A stretch of 64,000 nt of DNA, taken from assembly GCA_016463225.1 (NCBI GenBank), contig JAEMRT010000004.1:62001-126000 (forward strand), read 5' to 3'. The notes below the pieces were generated by a model, which was not told where the DNA came from, made no database searches, and saw only the letters and a program-made list of their open reading frames with translations. Shown here one piece after another: positions 24,060-33,481 of this stretch (positions are counted from its first letter, which is position 1; every line of letters begins with the position of its first letter). The translations under genes and the position numbers were made by a program. This DNA comes from Sphingopyxis sp. (GTDB taxonomy: Bacteria; Pseudomonadota; Alphaproteobacteria; Sphingomonadales; Sphingomonadaceae).

Positions 24060-24965
24060 ATGATCATCCCGCGCGTCCCCGTCCAGCACCGCCGCCTGCT
24101 ACCCGACCGCCGCCTGTCGGGTCCGACGCCATGGGTCATTGCGATATTGATGATGCTGACCCTGCTCGCCGCCGCTGCCGGAGTCGGGCTGGCGCGCTCG
24201 GCCAATGCGATCGGCAGTGCGATCTCGGGGCGCGTGACGGTGCAGATCGTCACCGCGAACCCGGTGACGCGCGCCGAGCAGGCCGCGGCGCTGCGCCGCG
24301 CCGCGGCCGCACAGCCTTTTGTCCTGTCGGCGCGCGCGGTCGGCCGCGAGGAGCTGCGGGCGACGCTTGGCCAGTGGTTCGGCAGCGCCGACGGCGACGA
24401 TCCGGTGTTGAACTCGCTTCCCCTCCCCGCTCTCGTCGATATCGATTTTGTCGGCGAAAACCGCAGTGGCCATATGCAGCAGCTGCGCGCACTGGTCGCT
24501 GCCGAAGCACCTGGCGCGCGTATCATCCCGCACGCCGAATGGCTGGGGCCGGTCGCGCGGCTGATCGGCTCGCTCGCATGGATCGCCGGCGGGCTCGTGG
24601 TGCTGATGACGCTCGCCAGCGCCGCGGTGGTGATCATGACCGCACGTGCCGCGCTCGGCACCCATTTTGCGACGATCGAGATGCTCCATTTGATCGGCGC
24701 GACCGACCGCCAGATTACCCGGCTGTTCCAGCGCCGCATCGCGATCGACACCGCCTACGGCATTGCGCTCGGCAGCGTCGTCGCAGCCGCGATCCTGCTG
24801 CTGATCGGCTGGCAATGGGCGGGGATCACCTCGGGACTCGCCGCGACCGCCTCGCTCGGGCCGACCGGCTGGGCGCTCTTGCTGGCGCTGCCGCTATTGG
24901 CTATCGCGCTCGCAGCCCTGACGGCGCGCCAGACGTTGCTCGCCGCGCTCAAGAAGATTCTATGA
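24060..24965 (+). CDS. ftsX: Cell-division protein FtsX
   Basis: The protein has 301 aa. It is a FtsX-type permease. One N-terminal transmembrane helix (IAILMMLTLLAAAAGVGLA) is followed by a periplasmic loop (~60-160) and three C-terminal helices, with VIIMTARAALGTHFATIEML as the conserved cytoplasmic coupling region. It partners FtsE just upstream. The ATGA overlap with the next gene (YdcF-like) suggests an operon of ftsE-ftsX-ydcF-plsC. Confidence 0.9.
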   Translation: MIIPRVPVQHRRLLPDRRLSGPTPWVIAILMMLTLLAAAAGVGLARSANAIGSAISGRVTVQIVTANPVTRAEQAAALRRAAAAQPFVLSARAVGREELRATLGQWFGSADGDDPVLNSLPLPALVDIDFVGENRSGHMQQLRALVAAEAPGARIIPHAEWLGPVARLIGSLAWIAGGLVVLMTLASAAVVIMTARAALGTHFATIEMLHLIGATDRQITRLFQRRIAIDTAYGIALGSVVAAAILLLIGWQWAGITSGLAATASLGPTGWALLLALPLLAIALAALTARQTLLAALKKIL

Positions 24966-25492
24966 TCAAGCGTTTGGTTTCCCTTTTCTTCCTGGCCTGG
25001 GTGCTCGGCTTTGCGTGGTTTGCGCTGCTGCCGCCATTGCCCGCGGCGGCGCAAAAAACCGACGCGATCGTTGTGCTCACCGGCGGACCGGGGCGGATCA
25101 ACCGCGCGCTCGAACGGCTCGAGGCGGGCGATGCCAAGCGGCTGCTGATCAGCGGCGTCGCGCGCGAGGTGAAACCGCGCGAGCTCGCCGCCGAATATAA
25201 GCGCCCGCTGCGCCTGTTCGACTGCTGCATCGCGCTGGGGTTCGAGGCCGAAGATACGCGCTCGAACGCGACCGAGGTCGCGACCTGGGTTGCGCGGCGC
25301 AACTACAAGAGCATCCGGCTGATCACCACCGACTGGCACATGCGCCGCGCCGAATATGAAATCGGCCGCGCGGTCGGCGACACGGTGACGATCCTGCCCG
25401 ATGCGGTACGCAGCGAGCCCAATTTCGCGACCCTGTTTCGCGAATATCACAAATATCTGGCCGGGCTGGCCGGCGGGCTGCTGGGCCTGTAA
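24962..25492 (+). CDS. YdcF-family (DUF218) membrane-anchored protein
   Basis: The protein has 176 aa. An N-terminal hydrophobic anchor (MIKRLVSLFFLAWVLGF) is followed by AIVVLTGGPGRINRALERL and ESRSNATEVATWV-type sequence (here DTRSNATEVA), then LITTDWHMRRAEYE. These are the DUF218/YdcF motifs (E. coli SanA, YdcF, ElyC). Such proteins act in envelope or peptidoglycan precursor metabolism. The domain should be periplasmic. It overlaps ftsX by 4 nt and is followed 11 nt later by the acyltransferase gene. Confidence 0.88.
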   Translation: MIKRLVSLFFLAWVLGFAWFALLPPLPAAAQKTDAIVVLTGGPGRINRALERLEAGDAKRLLISGVAREVKPRELAAEYKRPLRLFDCCIALGFEAEDTRSNATEVATWVARRNYKSIRLITTDWHMRRAEYEIGRAVGDTVTILPDAVRSEPNFATLFREYHKYLAGLAGGLLGL

Positions 25493-25503
25493 GCGCAACG
25501 CCA

Positions 25504-26235
25504 ATGCGCTACATCATCGCCCTGCTCCGTTCGATCCTGTTCTGGATCGCCTTTTTCGTGATGAGCGCCATCTCGTCGATCGGCGGGGTGATCGCGCTGC
25601 CGATCTCACACCGCGGCACGATTTTTTTCGTTCGCATCTGGGCGCAGGCGCACCGGCTGTTCTGTCGTTTCCTGCTCGGGCAGACAATCGTCGTCGAGGG
25701 CGCGATGCCCGACATCCCGGTGCTCTATGTCTTCAAGCATGAATCGGCGTTCGAGACGGTCGAGCAACCGGGGCTGTTCAAACATCCTGCGGTGTTCGCG
25801 AAGGAAGAGCTGTTTTCGATTCCCGTCTGGGGGCAGGCGGCGCGTTTCTATGGCCTGATCCCGGTCGACCGCGACGGTGGCGGCAAGGCGATGCGCGCGA
25901 TGCTGAACGCCGCGAAGACGGCGCTCGCCGCAGGCCGTCCGTTGGTGCTGTTTGCCGAAGGGACGCGGGTGCCGCACGGCGAAGCTCCGCCGCTGCGCCC
26001 TGGCTTTGCCGGCATGTACCGGCTTCTCGGGGTCGATGTTATCCCGGTGGCGGTGAACAGCGGCCTCGCCTTTCCACCGCGCCGCTGGGTCAAATGGCCC
26101 GGTACGATAACCTACAAGATCGGCGAGACGATTCCCGCAGGGCTGCCGCGCGAAGAGGCCGAGGAACGGGTACGGGTGGCGATCAATGCGCTGAACCCGC
26201 CTGAGGCGTTGCTGAAATTCAACACTGCCCCCTAA
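25504..26235 (+). CDS. plsC: 1-acyl-sn-glycerol-3-phosphate acyltransferase (PlsC family)
   Basis: The protein has 243 aa. It has an N-terminal membrane helix. The acyltransferase block reads KHESAFETVE, a variant of NHxxxxD with Glu in place of Asp that is common in alphaproteobacteria. Then come GQAARFYGLIPVDRDGG, LVLFAEGTRVPHG (phosphate-binding EGTR motif) and VIPVAVNSG. It makes phosphatidic acid or a related lipid at the inner membrane. It is the last gene of the ftsEX cluster and is followed by a large inverted repeat. Confidence 0.9.
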   Translation: MRYIIALLRSILFWIAFFVMSAISSIGGVIALPISHRGTIFFVRIWAQAHRLFCRFLLGQTIVVEGAMPDIPVLYVFKHESAFETVEQPGLFKHPAVFAKEELFSIPVWGQAARFYGLIPVDRDGGGKAMRAMLNAAKTALAAGRPLVLFAEGTRVPHGEAPPLRPGFAGMYRLLGVDVIPVAVNSGLAFPPRRWVKWPGTITYKIGETIPAGLPREEAEERVRVAINALNPPEALLKFNTAP

Positions 26236-26238
26236 ATC

Positions 26239-26317
26239 CCGTTCGTGTCGAGCGAAGTCGAGACACGCGATGGCTCGGGCTGTGCAAGCGTATCTCGACT
26301 TCGCTCGATACGAACGG
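26239..26317. repeat. REP-like inverted repeat between convergent genes
   Basis: Two 29-base arms (26239-26267 and 26289-26317) are reverse complements at 27 of 29 positions, with a 21-base spacer. Each arm holds its own smaller symmetry around TCGAGCGAAGTCGA. Such units are common dispersed repeats in sphingomonads and may act as a two-way terminator between plsC and tyrA. Confidence 0.8.
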
Positions 26318-26336
26318 ACTCTGGGTCCGTGGCCGC

Positions 26337-27245
26337 CTAATGCTTCCGCCCGAAATCGGGCGCCGCATCATCCTGCCCCTCGGCAATGATCGACCGGCGG
26401 ATCGCGCGGGTCCGGGTGAACCAGTCCTCCAGCTTGTCGGCATCGCCGCGGCGGATTGCCTGCTGCAGCACCGTCAGATCCTCGTTGAACCGCTGCAAGG
26501 TCGCGAGCACCGCATCCTTGTTGGCCAGAAACACGTCGCGCCACATCACCGGGTCACTCGCCGCGATGCGGGTGAAATCGCGAAAACCACCCGCCGAATA
26601 TTTGATCACCTCACTCTCGGTGACCTCCTCCAGCTCGCTCGCCGTGCCGACGATCGTATAGGCGATCAGATGCGGCAAATGACTGGTCACCGCGAGCACC
26701 ATGTCGTGATGCGCGGCGTCCATGACGTCGACCTTGGCGCCGAGCGCTTCCCAGAATGTCGTGAGTGCCGCAACCGCATCGTCCGGCGCCGTAGCGTCGG
26801 GGGTGATGATGCACCAGCGCCCGTCGAACAGGCTAGCAAAGCCGGCTTCAGGTCCGCTGTTCTCGGTCCCCGCGACCGGATGCGCGGGGATGACGATATG
26901 ACCGGGCAACACGTGTCCCAGCGCTTCGGCAACGCTCGCCTTCGACGATCCGACGTCGGAAATGATCGTGTCCTGGCCCAGACCCGGCGCCATCGCTGAC
27001 GCTGCGGCGGCCATGCCGCCAACCGGCACTGCCAATATCACCAGATCGGCATCGGCGACTGCGCCTGCGGCATCATCGATCACCGCGTCGCAGAGGCCCA
27101 GCGTGCGCGCGATATCGCGCACGTCGCTGTTGGCGTCATGGCCGGTGACCACCACATCGGGCAGCCGTTCTTTCACCGCGCGCGCGATCGACGATCCGAT
27201 CAGGCCAAGCCCGATGATCGCCAGCCGTTCGACGCGTCGCGACAT
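26337..27245 (-). CDS. tyrA: Prephenate/arogenate dehydrogenase
   Basis: The protein has 302 aa. It has an NAD(P) Rossmann start (LAIIGLGLIGSSIARAVKE) and prephenate-dehydrogenase motifs ISDVGSSKASV, IPAHPVAGTENSGPEAGFA and HHDMVLAVTSHLPHLIAYT. It catalyses the tyrosine-branch oxidation; whether it prefers prephenate or arogenate cannot be told. ATG 27245 starts 2 nt after the hisC stop. In many alphaproteobacteria hisC and tyrA are paired because HisC can also act as the aromatic aminotransferase. Confidence 0.93.
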   Translation of the reverse strand: MSRRVERLAIIGLGLIGSSIARAVKERLPDVVVTGHDANSDVRDIARTLGLCDAVIDDAAGAVADADLVILAVPVGGMAAAASAMAPGLGQDTIISDVGSSKASVAEALGHVLPGHIVIPAHPVAGTENSGPEAGFASLFDGRWCIITPDATAPDDAVAALTTFWEALGAKVDVMDAAHHDMVLAVTSHLPHLIAYTIVGTASELEEVTESEVIKYSAGGFRDFTRIAASDPVMWRDVFLANKDAVLATLQRFNEDLTVLQQAIRRGDADKLEDWFTRTRAIRRSIIAEGQDDAAPDFGRKH

Positions 27246-27247
27246 AA

Positions 27248-28363
27248 TCAGCCGTTCAGCGCCGCGCGGATCGCCGCTGCCAGCCCGCGCGTCTCGTCCT
27301 CGGTGCCAATCGTCATCCGCAGCGCGCCCGGCAATCCCTGCCCCGGCAGCCAACGAACGATATAACCCGCCTCCATCAGCCGCCCATATACCGTCTCGGC
27401 GCTCACATCGCCCTCGAACAGGACGAGCAGGAAATTGCACGCCGACGGCACGACGCGCAGCCCATGATTGCCCAGGCTCTCGATTTCCTGCGCCAGCCAG
27501 GCGCGCCATTTGGTGTTATGATCGCGGCTGGCTGTGACGAACGCCTCATCACCGATCGCCGCGATCGCCGCTGCCTGCCCCGCGCGCGTAACGTTGAACG
27601 GCAAGCGGATACGGTGGAGCGCCGAAATCACCTCGGCGCAGGCATAGCCCCAGCCGATCCGTTCAGCGGCAAGCCCGTGGATCTTGGAAAAAGTGCGGGT
27701 GATAAAGACATTCGGCTGCGTCTTCGCCAGCTCGAGCCCGCCATCATCCTCGGCGTCGGTCAGATATTCCGAATAGGCCTGATCGATGACGAACAGCACG
27801 TCCTTGGGCAGCCCCGCATAGAGACGCGCAACCTCGTCCTTAGACGCCAGCGTCCCGGTGGGGTTGTTCGGATTGGCGAGATAGACGACGCGCGTCTTGT
27901 CGGTCACCGCGGCGAGCAGCGCATCGACGTCGGTGGCATAGTCCTTGTCGTCGGCCTCGATCGGAACCGCGCCGACACGCCGTGCCGCGATCTCGTAAAC
28001 CGCAAAGCCATAGCGCACGTAGAGAATCTCGTCGCCAGCCCCGGCATAGACGCCAGCCGCCAGATGCAGCAGCTCGTCCGACCCGTTGCCGCAGATGATC
28101 CGCGCCGGATCGAGCCCGAATTTCGCCGCGATCGTTTCACGCAGCGCCACCGACCCCGGATCGGGATAGCGCGACAGGGCATCGGCTTCGGTCAGCGCCG
28201 CGGCAAACGCCGCACGCGCCTTCTCGCCAGTCCCGAGCGGATTTTCATTCGCGCTGAGTTTGATCAGCGGGCGGCCGTCGGCGCCCGCTGATTTGCCGGG
28301 CACATAGGGAGCGATGCCGCTGATCCACGGCTTCGGGCTGAGCGTTTGCGTCGTGTCGGTCAT
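27248..28363 (-). CDS. hisC: Histidinol-phosphate aminotransferase
   Basis: The protein has 371 aa. It is a fold-type I PLP aminotransferase with [46 protein letters not shown] and [16 protein letters not shown] (PLP Lys in SKIHG). The true start is ATG 28363; the frame is open much further upstream but only as antisense of metX. It is transcribed divergently from metX, with 78 bp between starts, and coupled to tyrA. A role in tyrosine or phenylalanine transamination is possible. Confidence 0.94.
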   Translation of the reverse strand: MTDTTQTLSPKPWISGIAPYVPGKSAGADGRPLIKLSANENPLGTGEKARAAFAAALTEADALSRYPDPGSVALRETIAAKFGLDPARIICGNGSDELLHLAAGVYAGAGDEILYVRYGFAVYEIAARRVGAVPIEADDKDYATDVDALLAAVTDKTRVVYLANPNNPTGTLASKDEVARLYAGLPKDVLFVIDQAYSEYLTDAEDDGGLELAKTQPNVFITRTFSKIHGLAAERIGWGYACAEVISALHRIRLPFNVTRAGQAAAIAAIGDEAFVTASRDHNTKWRAWLAQEIESLGNHGLRVVPSACNFLLVLFEGDVSAETVYGRLMEAGYIVRWLPGQGLPGALRMTIGTEDETRGLAAAIRAALNG

Positions 28364-28441
28364 GCCGCGCCGTTTAACGCGTCGGCCGCCCGAGTCCAGC
28401 ACGTTGACAGGCTTCGCGCGCCCGCTTAGCCCCGCCGCATC

Positions 28442-29560
28442 ATGGCAACCCGCTTGCAACCCGTCCAGCACAACCAGATCGAACTGGACCGGCCGCTTGC
28501 GCTCGACAGTGGCGCGGCACTCGCGCGGCCGACGATCGCGTTCGAGGCCTATGGTCCGCTCAATGCAGCGCGCAGCAATGTCATCCTTATCTGTCACGCG
28601 CTGACGATGGATCAATATGTCGCCTCGACCCATCCGGTAACCGGCAAGCCGGGCTGGTGGAGCAAGGTCGTGCGGCCCGGCGGCGTGATCGACACCGATC
28701 GCTATCATGTCATCTGCGCCAATGTGATCGGCAGCTGCCTCGGGTCGAGCGGACCCGCGAGCATCGATCCTGCGACCGGCAAGCCCTATGCCATGTCTTT
28801 CCCGGTGGTGACGATCGGCGACATGGTGCGCGCGCAGGCCATGCTGCTCGACCAGCTGGGTATCGAACGACTGCATGCCGTCATCGGTGGATCGATGGGC
28901 GGGATGCAGGCGCTCGCCTGGGCTGCCCATTATCCGGGCCGCGTCGAACGCGCGCTCATCATCGCCTCGGCCGCCCGCCATTCGGCGCAGAATATTGCGT
29001 TCCACGAGGTCGGGCGACAGGCGATCATGGCCGACCCCGACTGGCAGGGCGGCGACTATTATGCCAGCGGGCGGCTGCCGGTGAAGGGGCTCTCGGTCGC
29101 CCGCATGGCGGCGCACATCACCTATTTGTCCGAAGCCGGGCTGACCGAGAAGTTCGGTCGCCAGCTTCAGGACCGCGAGGTCAAGACTTTTGGCTTCGAC
29201 GCCGATTTCCAGATCGAATCCTATCTGCGCCATCAGGGGATCAGTTTCGTCGACCGCTTCGACGCCAATTCCTATCTCTACATCACGCGTGCAATGGACT
29301 ATTTCGATCTTGCCGATCCGCACGGCGGCCGGCTCGCCGATGCGTTCCGCCACTCGCCGGTGCGCTTCGGTCTGGTCAGCTTCGATTCGGACTGGCTCTA
29401 TCCGACCACCGAATCGCGGCGCATCGTTCAGGCGCTGCACGGCGCTGGCGCGCAGGCGAGTTTCGTCGAACTGTCGAGCCCGTTCGGCCACGACGCGTTC
29501 CTGCTCGATTCGCCCGAGATGTGGCGCCTGATGGCGGGCTTTATCGAGGCCGGATTATGA
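28442..29560 (+). CDS. metX: Homoserine O-acyltransferase MetX
   Basis: The protein has 372 aa. It is an alpha/beta-hydrolase-type acyltransferase: nucleophile Ser151 in [10 protein letters not shown], conserved [10 protein letters not shown] (oxyanion region), WLYPTTES and [10 protein letters not shown] with the catalytic His. It activates homoserine for methionine synthesis; acetyl versus succinyl donor cannot be decided by eye. Upstream a TTGACA (28404-28409) with a weak -10 is the only promoter-like element seen in the 78-bp gap. It overlaps metW by 4 nt. Confidence 0.93.
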   Translation: MATRLQPVQHNQIELDRPLALDSGAALARPTIAFEAYGPLNAARSNVILICHALTMDQYVASTHPVTGKPGWWSKVVRPGGVIDTDRYHVICANVIGSCLGSSGPASIDPATGKPYAMSFPVVTIGDMVRAQAMLLDQLGIERLHAVIGGSMGGMQALAWAAHYPGRVERALIIASAARHSAQNIAFHEVGRQAIMADPDWQGGDYYASGRLPVKGLSVARMAAHITYLSEAGLTEKFGRQLQDREVKTFGFDADFQIESYLRHQGISFVDRFDANSYLYITRAMDYFDLADPHGGRLADAFRHSPVRFGLVSFDSDWLYPTTESRRIVQALHGAGAQASFVELSSPFGHDAFLLDSPEMWRLMAGFIEAGL

Positions 29561-30153
29561 GCGCGCCGACCCTTCGTCCCGACCTCGCCCTGATTGCGGC
29601 GCAGGTTCCCACCGGCGCGCGCGTCCTTGACGTTGGCTGCGGCGACGGCACGCTGATGGCGGCGCTGCGCGACACCAAGGCAACGGATGTTCGCGGACTG
29701 GAGATCGACCCCGCCAATGTCTCGGCCGCGATGGAGCTGGGCCTCGCGGTGGTTCAGGGCGACGCCGACCGCGACCTCGCCGATTATCCCGACGACAGTT
29801 TCGACATCGCCATATTATCGCAGACATTGCAAACCTCGCACCGGCCCGACCGCATCATCGACCAACTGCTGCGCATCGCGCCGCGCGCCTTCGTCAGCTT
29901 TCCCAATTTCGCGCACTGGCGCGTCCGGCTTGACCTGCTCTGGGGCGGACGGATGCCGGTGACGCGCCTGCTGCCCGTTGCGTGGTACGAAACCCCCAAC
30001 ATCCACCATGTCACGGTCAGCGATTTTCGCGACCTGCTGCGCGCCAAGGGGATCGGGGTCGAGGCCGCCTGGTATCTGTCGGGCGACAAGCCGACGAGCG
30101 ACGCCGCGGCGACCTGGCGCGCGGAGCACGCGATTTTCTTGATTTCGCGATAG
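29557..30153 (+). CDS. metW: Methionine biosynthesis protein MetW
   Basis: The protein has 198 aa. It is a class I methyltransferase-like fold with [31 protein letters not shown] and [13 protein letters not shown], all standard in MetW, and then [17 protein letters not shown]. MetW is needed with MetX for the acyl-homoserine step in several proteobacteria, though its exact reaction is unclear. The ATG overlaps the metX stop (ATGA). A repeat element follows the stop. Confidence 0.92.
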   Translation: MSAPTLRPDLALIAAQVPTGARVLDVGCGDGTLMAALRDTKATDVRGLEIDPANVSAAMELGLAVVQGDADRDLADYPDDSFDIAILSQTLQTSHRPDRIIDQLLRIAPRAFVSFPNFAHWRVRLDLLWGGRMPVTRLLPVAWYETPNIHHVTVSDFRDLLRAKGIGVEAAWYLSGDKPTSDAAATWRAEHAIFLISR

Positions 30154-30156
30154 TCC

Positions 30157-30231
30157 GTCGCCCGCGCGAAAGCGGGGGCCGCTGACGAAGTTTCGCCGCT
30201 CCGATAACGGCCCCGTCTTCGCGGGGGCGAC
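30157..30231. repeat. Inverted repeat between metW and TetR gene
   Basis: The left arm (30157-30181) and right arm (30208-30231) are imperfect reverse complements centred on GCGAA/TTCGC, with a 26-base spacer. It sits between two convergent genes and is a different family from the repeat at 26239. It may be a dispersed intergenic repeat and a transcription stop. Confidence 0.7.
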
Positions 30232-30234
30232 CGG

Positions 30235-30870
30235 TCAATCGCGCTTCACCAACCCGTTCGCGACAAAATCATTCGCGATCCGCGCAATCTCCGCAATATC
30301 GGCGTCCTCGTCCCACAGGCCGTAGCGCATGCCGAGGAAGACGTTCATGCCGCCGATCGCCCAGGCGTGAATCTCGCCGACGTCGGCGCGAATCTCGCCG
30401 CGTGCCGCGCCCGCCTCCAGCCGCTGGCGCACGCGCGCCACCGTCGTTTCATAGTGGCGGCGATAGCTCGCATAATCGACGAACTCGGCCTCATCGATGA
30501 TCCGGTAGATTTCCTTATGCTCGCGCACAAAACCGAGGAAAGATTCAAGCCCGATGCGCTCGGCGCTGATTTCGTCGGGCGCAGCCTGGACCAGTGGAGT
30601 GACATGGTCGCGCAATTGCTCGCTCATGTAGCGGACGAGCGCCTGGAATATCTCATCCTTCGAATCGAAATAGGTGTAGAAACTCCCGAGCGCGGTCCCC
30701 GCGCGACGGGTAATGCCGCTGATCGACGCTTCGTGAAAGCCGCGCTCGCCAAACTCCACAGCCGCCGCGTCGAGCAGCTTGCGCAGCGTGCGGCGCCCGC
30801 GTTCGGTGCGCGGTGTCTTGTCGCGCACTTCGCCCGCGGCGACCTGTGCTCCGTCTTGCGCCTGATCCAT
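30235..30870 (-). CDS. TetR/AcrR-family transcriptional regulator
   Basis: The protein has 211 aa. The HTH is at residues ~25-75 (KLLDAAAVEFGERGFHEASI and GTALGSFYTYFDSKDEIF). The C-terminal domain (SFLGFVREHKEIYRIIDEAE) resembles regulators of fatty-acid or acyl-CoA metabolism. It is divergent from the TonB-dependent receptor gene, with ~205 bp between starts and an inverted repeat at 30959-30974. It most likely represses that receptor gene and itself. Confidence 0.88.
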   Translation of the reverse strand: MDQAQDGAQVAAGEVRDKTPRTERGRRTLRKLLDAAAVEFGERGFHEASISGITRRAGTALGSFYTYFDSKDEIFQALVRYMSEQLRDHVTPLVQAAPDEISAERIGLESFLGFVREHKEIYRIIDEAEFVDYASYRRHYETTVARVRQRLEAGAARGEIRADVGEIHAWAIGGMNVFLGMRYGLWDEDADIAEIARIANDFVANGLVKRD

Positions 30871-30958
30871 GACCGTCTTCCGTCTCCCCTCGGCGCGCCT
30901 TCCGCTTCATCGTGGCTTTTTCGCACCACTGGCAAGCAAAAAGCGTCCAAGTCATATT

Positions 30959-30974
30959 CCAAGTTGAAACTTGG
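30959..30974. promoter_or_regulatory. Inverted repeat, candidate TetR operator
   Basis: CCAAGTT and AACTTGG are perfect 7-bp arms around a 2-bp centre. The repeat lies ~90 bp upstream of the TetR ATG and ~100 bp upstream of the receptor ATG. A -35-like TTGAAA (30964-30969) lies inside it, and CATTAT follows 15-16 bp later as a possible -10. Binding of the TetR dimer here would block the receptor promoter. Confidence 0.55.
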
Positions 30975-31075
30975 TTCATGTTTCATTATTGGGTGCGTCG
31001 CGGCTTGGCAAGCACCGAGCCCAAGAAAAACGAAAAGGGCGGCAAGCGGCCGCTCCTTACATGGGAGAGTCCTAC

Positions 31076-33424
31076 ATGCGTCCTTTCGCTCGTCCGCTGC
31101 GCCGCGCCGTCCTTGCCTCGAGCGCGCTGTCCATGCTCGCCTTTGCCCCCGCCGTCTTTGCGCAGGAAGAGGGCGCCAGCGCTGATTCGGGCGATGACGA
31201 AATCATCGTCACCGCGCGCCGCCGCGACGAACGCCTGATCGACGTCCCCGTTGCGATTACCGCTTACTCGGGCGAAGCGCTCGCCAAAGCGGGCGCGATC
31301 GACATCACCGACATCGGCCAGACGACCCCCAACACCACGCTCGAAGTGTCGCGCGGCACCAACTCGACGCTCAGCGCCTTCATCCGCGGCGTCGGCCAGC
31401 AGGATCCGGTGTCGGGTTTCGAACAGGGGGTCGGCCTCTATCTCGACGACGTCTATCTCAATCGCCCGCAGGCCGCGGTGCTCGACATCTATGACGTCGA
31501 ACGCATCGAAATCCTCCGCGGGCCGCAGGGCACGCTCTACGGCCGCAACACTATCGGCGGCGCGGTCAAATATGTGACCAAGCAGCTGCCCGAGGAATTC
31601 TCGCTCAAGATCAAGGGTACGCTCGGCACCTATGATCAGGCCGATCTGGTCGTCACCGCGAGCGCGCCGATCGGCGACATCGTCCGCGTCGGCGGTTCGA
31701 TCGCGCGGCTGTCGCGCGGCGGCTTCGGCGACAACCTCACCACCGGGCTGGAAAATTACAACAAGGACGCCTGGGCCGGCCGCGGTACCGTCGAACTCGG
31801 CGGCTATGGCGAGCCGGTGCTGATCCGCATTTCGGGCGACTATACCAAGGACAAGAGCGCACCGCGCGGCGGCCACCGCCTGATCCCGTCGCTGCGCACC
31901 AACGCGCCGGTCCTCGACAATGTCTTCGACAGCCGCGGCGGCCTCGTCGATCCGAAGCAGGAAATCGAATCCTACGGTCTGGCGATGAATGTTACCGCCG
32001 AACTGACCGACACGCTGACGCTCCGCTCGATCAGCGCTTGGCGCAAGGACACCTCGGCGACCCCAATCGATTTCGACGCGCTGCCTGCGGTCGATGTCGA
32101 CGTCCCCGGCTTCTACTTCAACGAACAGATCAGCCAGGAATTCCAGCTGCTCTATGAAGGCGACCGCCTGAAAGGTCTGCTCGGCTTCTATTATCTCGAC
32201 GCGACCGCCGACACCCTGTTCGACGTCCGCATCTTCAACACCCTCGCCGGGCTGACCGCCTTCACCGAAGCTGATGTCGACACCACGACCTTTGCGGTGT
32301 TCGGCGACGCAACCTTCGATTTCACCGAGCAATTGAGCCTGTCGGTCGGCGGCCGCTACACCTGGGACAAGCGCGAAGCGTCGATCCTGCGCCAGAATTA
32401 TCTCGGCGGCGGTTCGCCGGTGTTCGGCGGCGCGGGGGTCGCATTCGGCGCCCCGGGAACCGATTTCGACGGCAAGCGCAGCTTCAACAAATTCACCCCG
32501 CGCGCCTCGCTGTCGTTCAAGCCGACCCCCGACCACACGCTCTACGCCAGTTATTCGCAGGGCTTCAAAGGCGGCGGCTTCGATCCGCGCGGCGTCGGCG
32601 TCAACGCCCCCGACACCGACGGCAACGGCACACGCAGCGATGCCGAAATCGCCGCCTTCCTCAGCTTCCGTCCCGAACAGGTCGAGAGCTATGAAGTCGG
32701 CTACAAGGGCAGCCTGATGGACGGCGCGGTCAATGTCGCGATCGCCGGCTTCTATGCCGATTACACCGACGTCCAGATCCCGGGTTCGGTCGCCTGTACC
32801 GTCAGCGGCCTGCCCAGCTTCTGCGGCGTCGTGTCGAACGCCGGCAAGGCGACCTTCAAGGGCGTCGAATTCGAAGGCCGCTTCCGGCTGGGCGAGGATC
32901 TGGTGGCGGCGGGCGACCGGCTGACGCTGTCGACCGCGCTCGGTTACATCGACGCGGACTATAAGGAATATGTCTCGAACATCGGCGGTCGTCCGACCGA
33001 CGTGTCCGACTTCCGCGAAGTCCAGAACACCCCCAAATGGACCGCCAGCGGCACCCTCGCCTACGCCACCCCGATCGGCGACGGTGATTTGAGCGTCGGC
33101 ACGACCCTGTCGTATCGCAGCAAGACCCATCAGTTCGAAATCCCGAACCCCTATATCGACCAGAAAGGGTTCGCGATGCTCGACGCCAGCATCGTTTACA
33201 CCGCGCCCGACGATCGCTGGAGCATCGGGCTGTTCGGCAAGAACCTGACCGACAAGGAATATAAGACCTCGGGCTATACCTTCATCAACGTCAACCCGAC
33301 CACCGGCGTGCCGGTGATCGGGGCGAACGGCCTGCCGACCTCCGCGCTCGGCACCGAAGGCACGCTGACCGCCTTCTACGGCAACCCGCGCCAGGTTTTC
33401 GTCACCGGCACGGTGAAGTTCTGA
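31076..33424 (+). CDS. TonB-dependent outer-membrane receptor
   Basis: The protein has 782 aa. It has a signal peptide (ending AVFA-QE), a TonB box just after it (DEIIVTARRRDERL), a plug domain (SAFIRGVGQQDPV, then VERIEILRGPQGTLYGRNTI) and a 22-strand barrel ending in QVFVTGTVKF with the terminal Phe. ATG 31076 is chosen because GGGAGAG precedes it; the ATG at 31061 would put the binding site inside the gene. The group is the large sphingomonad receptor family whose ligands are often aromatics, steroids or other carbon sources. The ligand is unknown; control by the divergent TetR suggests a lipid-like inducer. A terminator follows. Confidence 0.93.
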   Translation: MRPFARPLRRAVLASSALSMLAFAPAVFAQEEGASADSGDDEIIVTARRRDERLIDVPVAITAYSGEALAKAGAIDITDIGQTTPNTTLEVSRGTNSTLSAFIRGVGQQDPVSGFEQGVGLYLDDVYLNRPQAAVLDIYDVERIEILRGPQGTLYGRNTIGGAVKYVTKQLPEEFSLKIKGTLGTYDQADLVVTASAPIGDIVRVGGSIARLSRGGFGDNLTTGLENYNKDAWAGRGTVELGGYGEPVLIRISGDYTKDKSAPRGGHRLIPSLRTNAPVLDNVFDSRGGLVDPKQEIESYGLAMNVTAELTDTLTLRSISAWRKDTSATPIDFDALPAVDVDVPGFYFNEQISQEFQLLYEGDRLKGLLGFYYLDATADTLFDVRIFNTLAGLTAFTEADVDTTTFAVFGDATFDFTEQLSLSVGGRYTWDKREASILRQNYLGGGSPVFGGAGVAFGAPGTDFDGKRSFNKFTPRASLSFKPTPDHTLYASYSQGFKGGGFDPRGVGVNAPDTDGNGTRSDAEIAAFLSFRPEQVESYEVGYKGSLMDGAVNVAIAGFYADYTDVQIPGSVACTVSGLPSFCGVVSNAGKATFKGVEFEGRFRLGEDLVAAGDRLTLSTALGYIDADYKEYVSNIGGRPTDVSDFREVQNTPKWTASGTLAYATPIGDGDLSVGTTLSYRSKTHQFEIPNPYIDQKGFAMLDASIVYTAPDDRWSIGLFGKNLTDKEYKTSGYTFINVNPTTGVPVIGANGLPTSALGTEGTLTAFYGNPRQVFVTGTVKF

Positions 33425-33453
33425 GCTACTGAATATCTGAACAAGGGGGGAGA

Positions 33454-33481
33454 GGGGCGTCGGCAACGGCGCCCCTTTTTT
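33454..33481 (+). terminator. Intrinsic terminator after TonB-dependent receptor gene
   Basis: A 9-bp stem (GGGGCGTCG with CGGCGCCCC, one G-T pair), a GCAA tetraloop and six T residues. It lies between the receptor stop (33424) and the convergent CoA-transferase stop, so it should end receptor transcription. Confidence 0.88.

Noticed and set aside
28364-28441. SAM riboswitch upstream of metX
   Set aside because: The 78-bp gap is too short and shows no SAM-II or SAM/SAH-type structure; only a TTGACA-like element is seen.
30154-30234. CRISPR-like repeat
   Set aside because: Only two arms in inverted orientation, not direct repeats with spacers; no cas genes in the window.
30986-33466. 826-codon minus-strand frame across the TonB receptor gene
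   Set aside because: Antisense of a well-supported receptor; composition fits a shadow frame.
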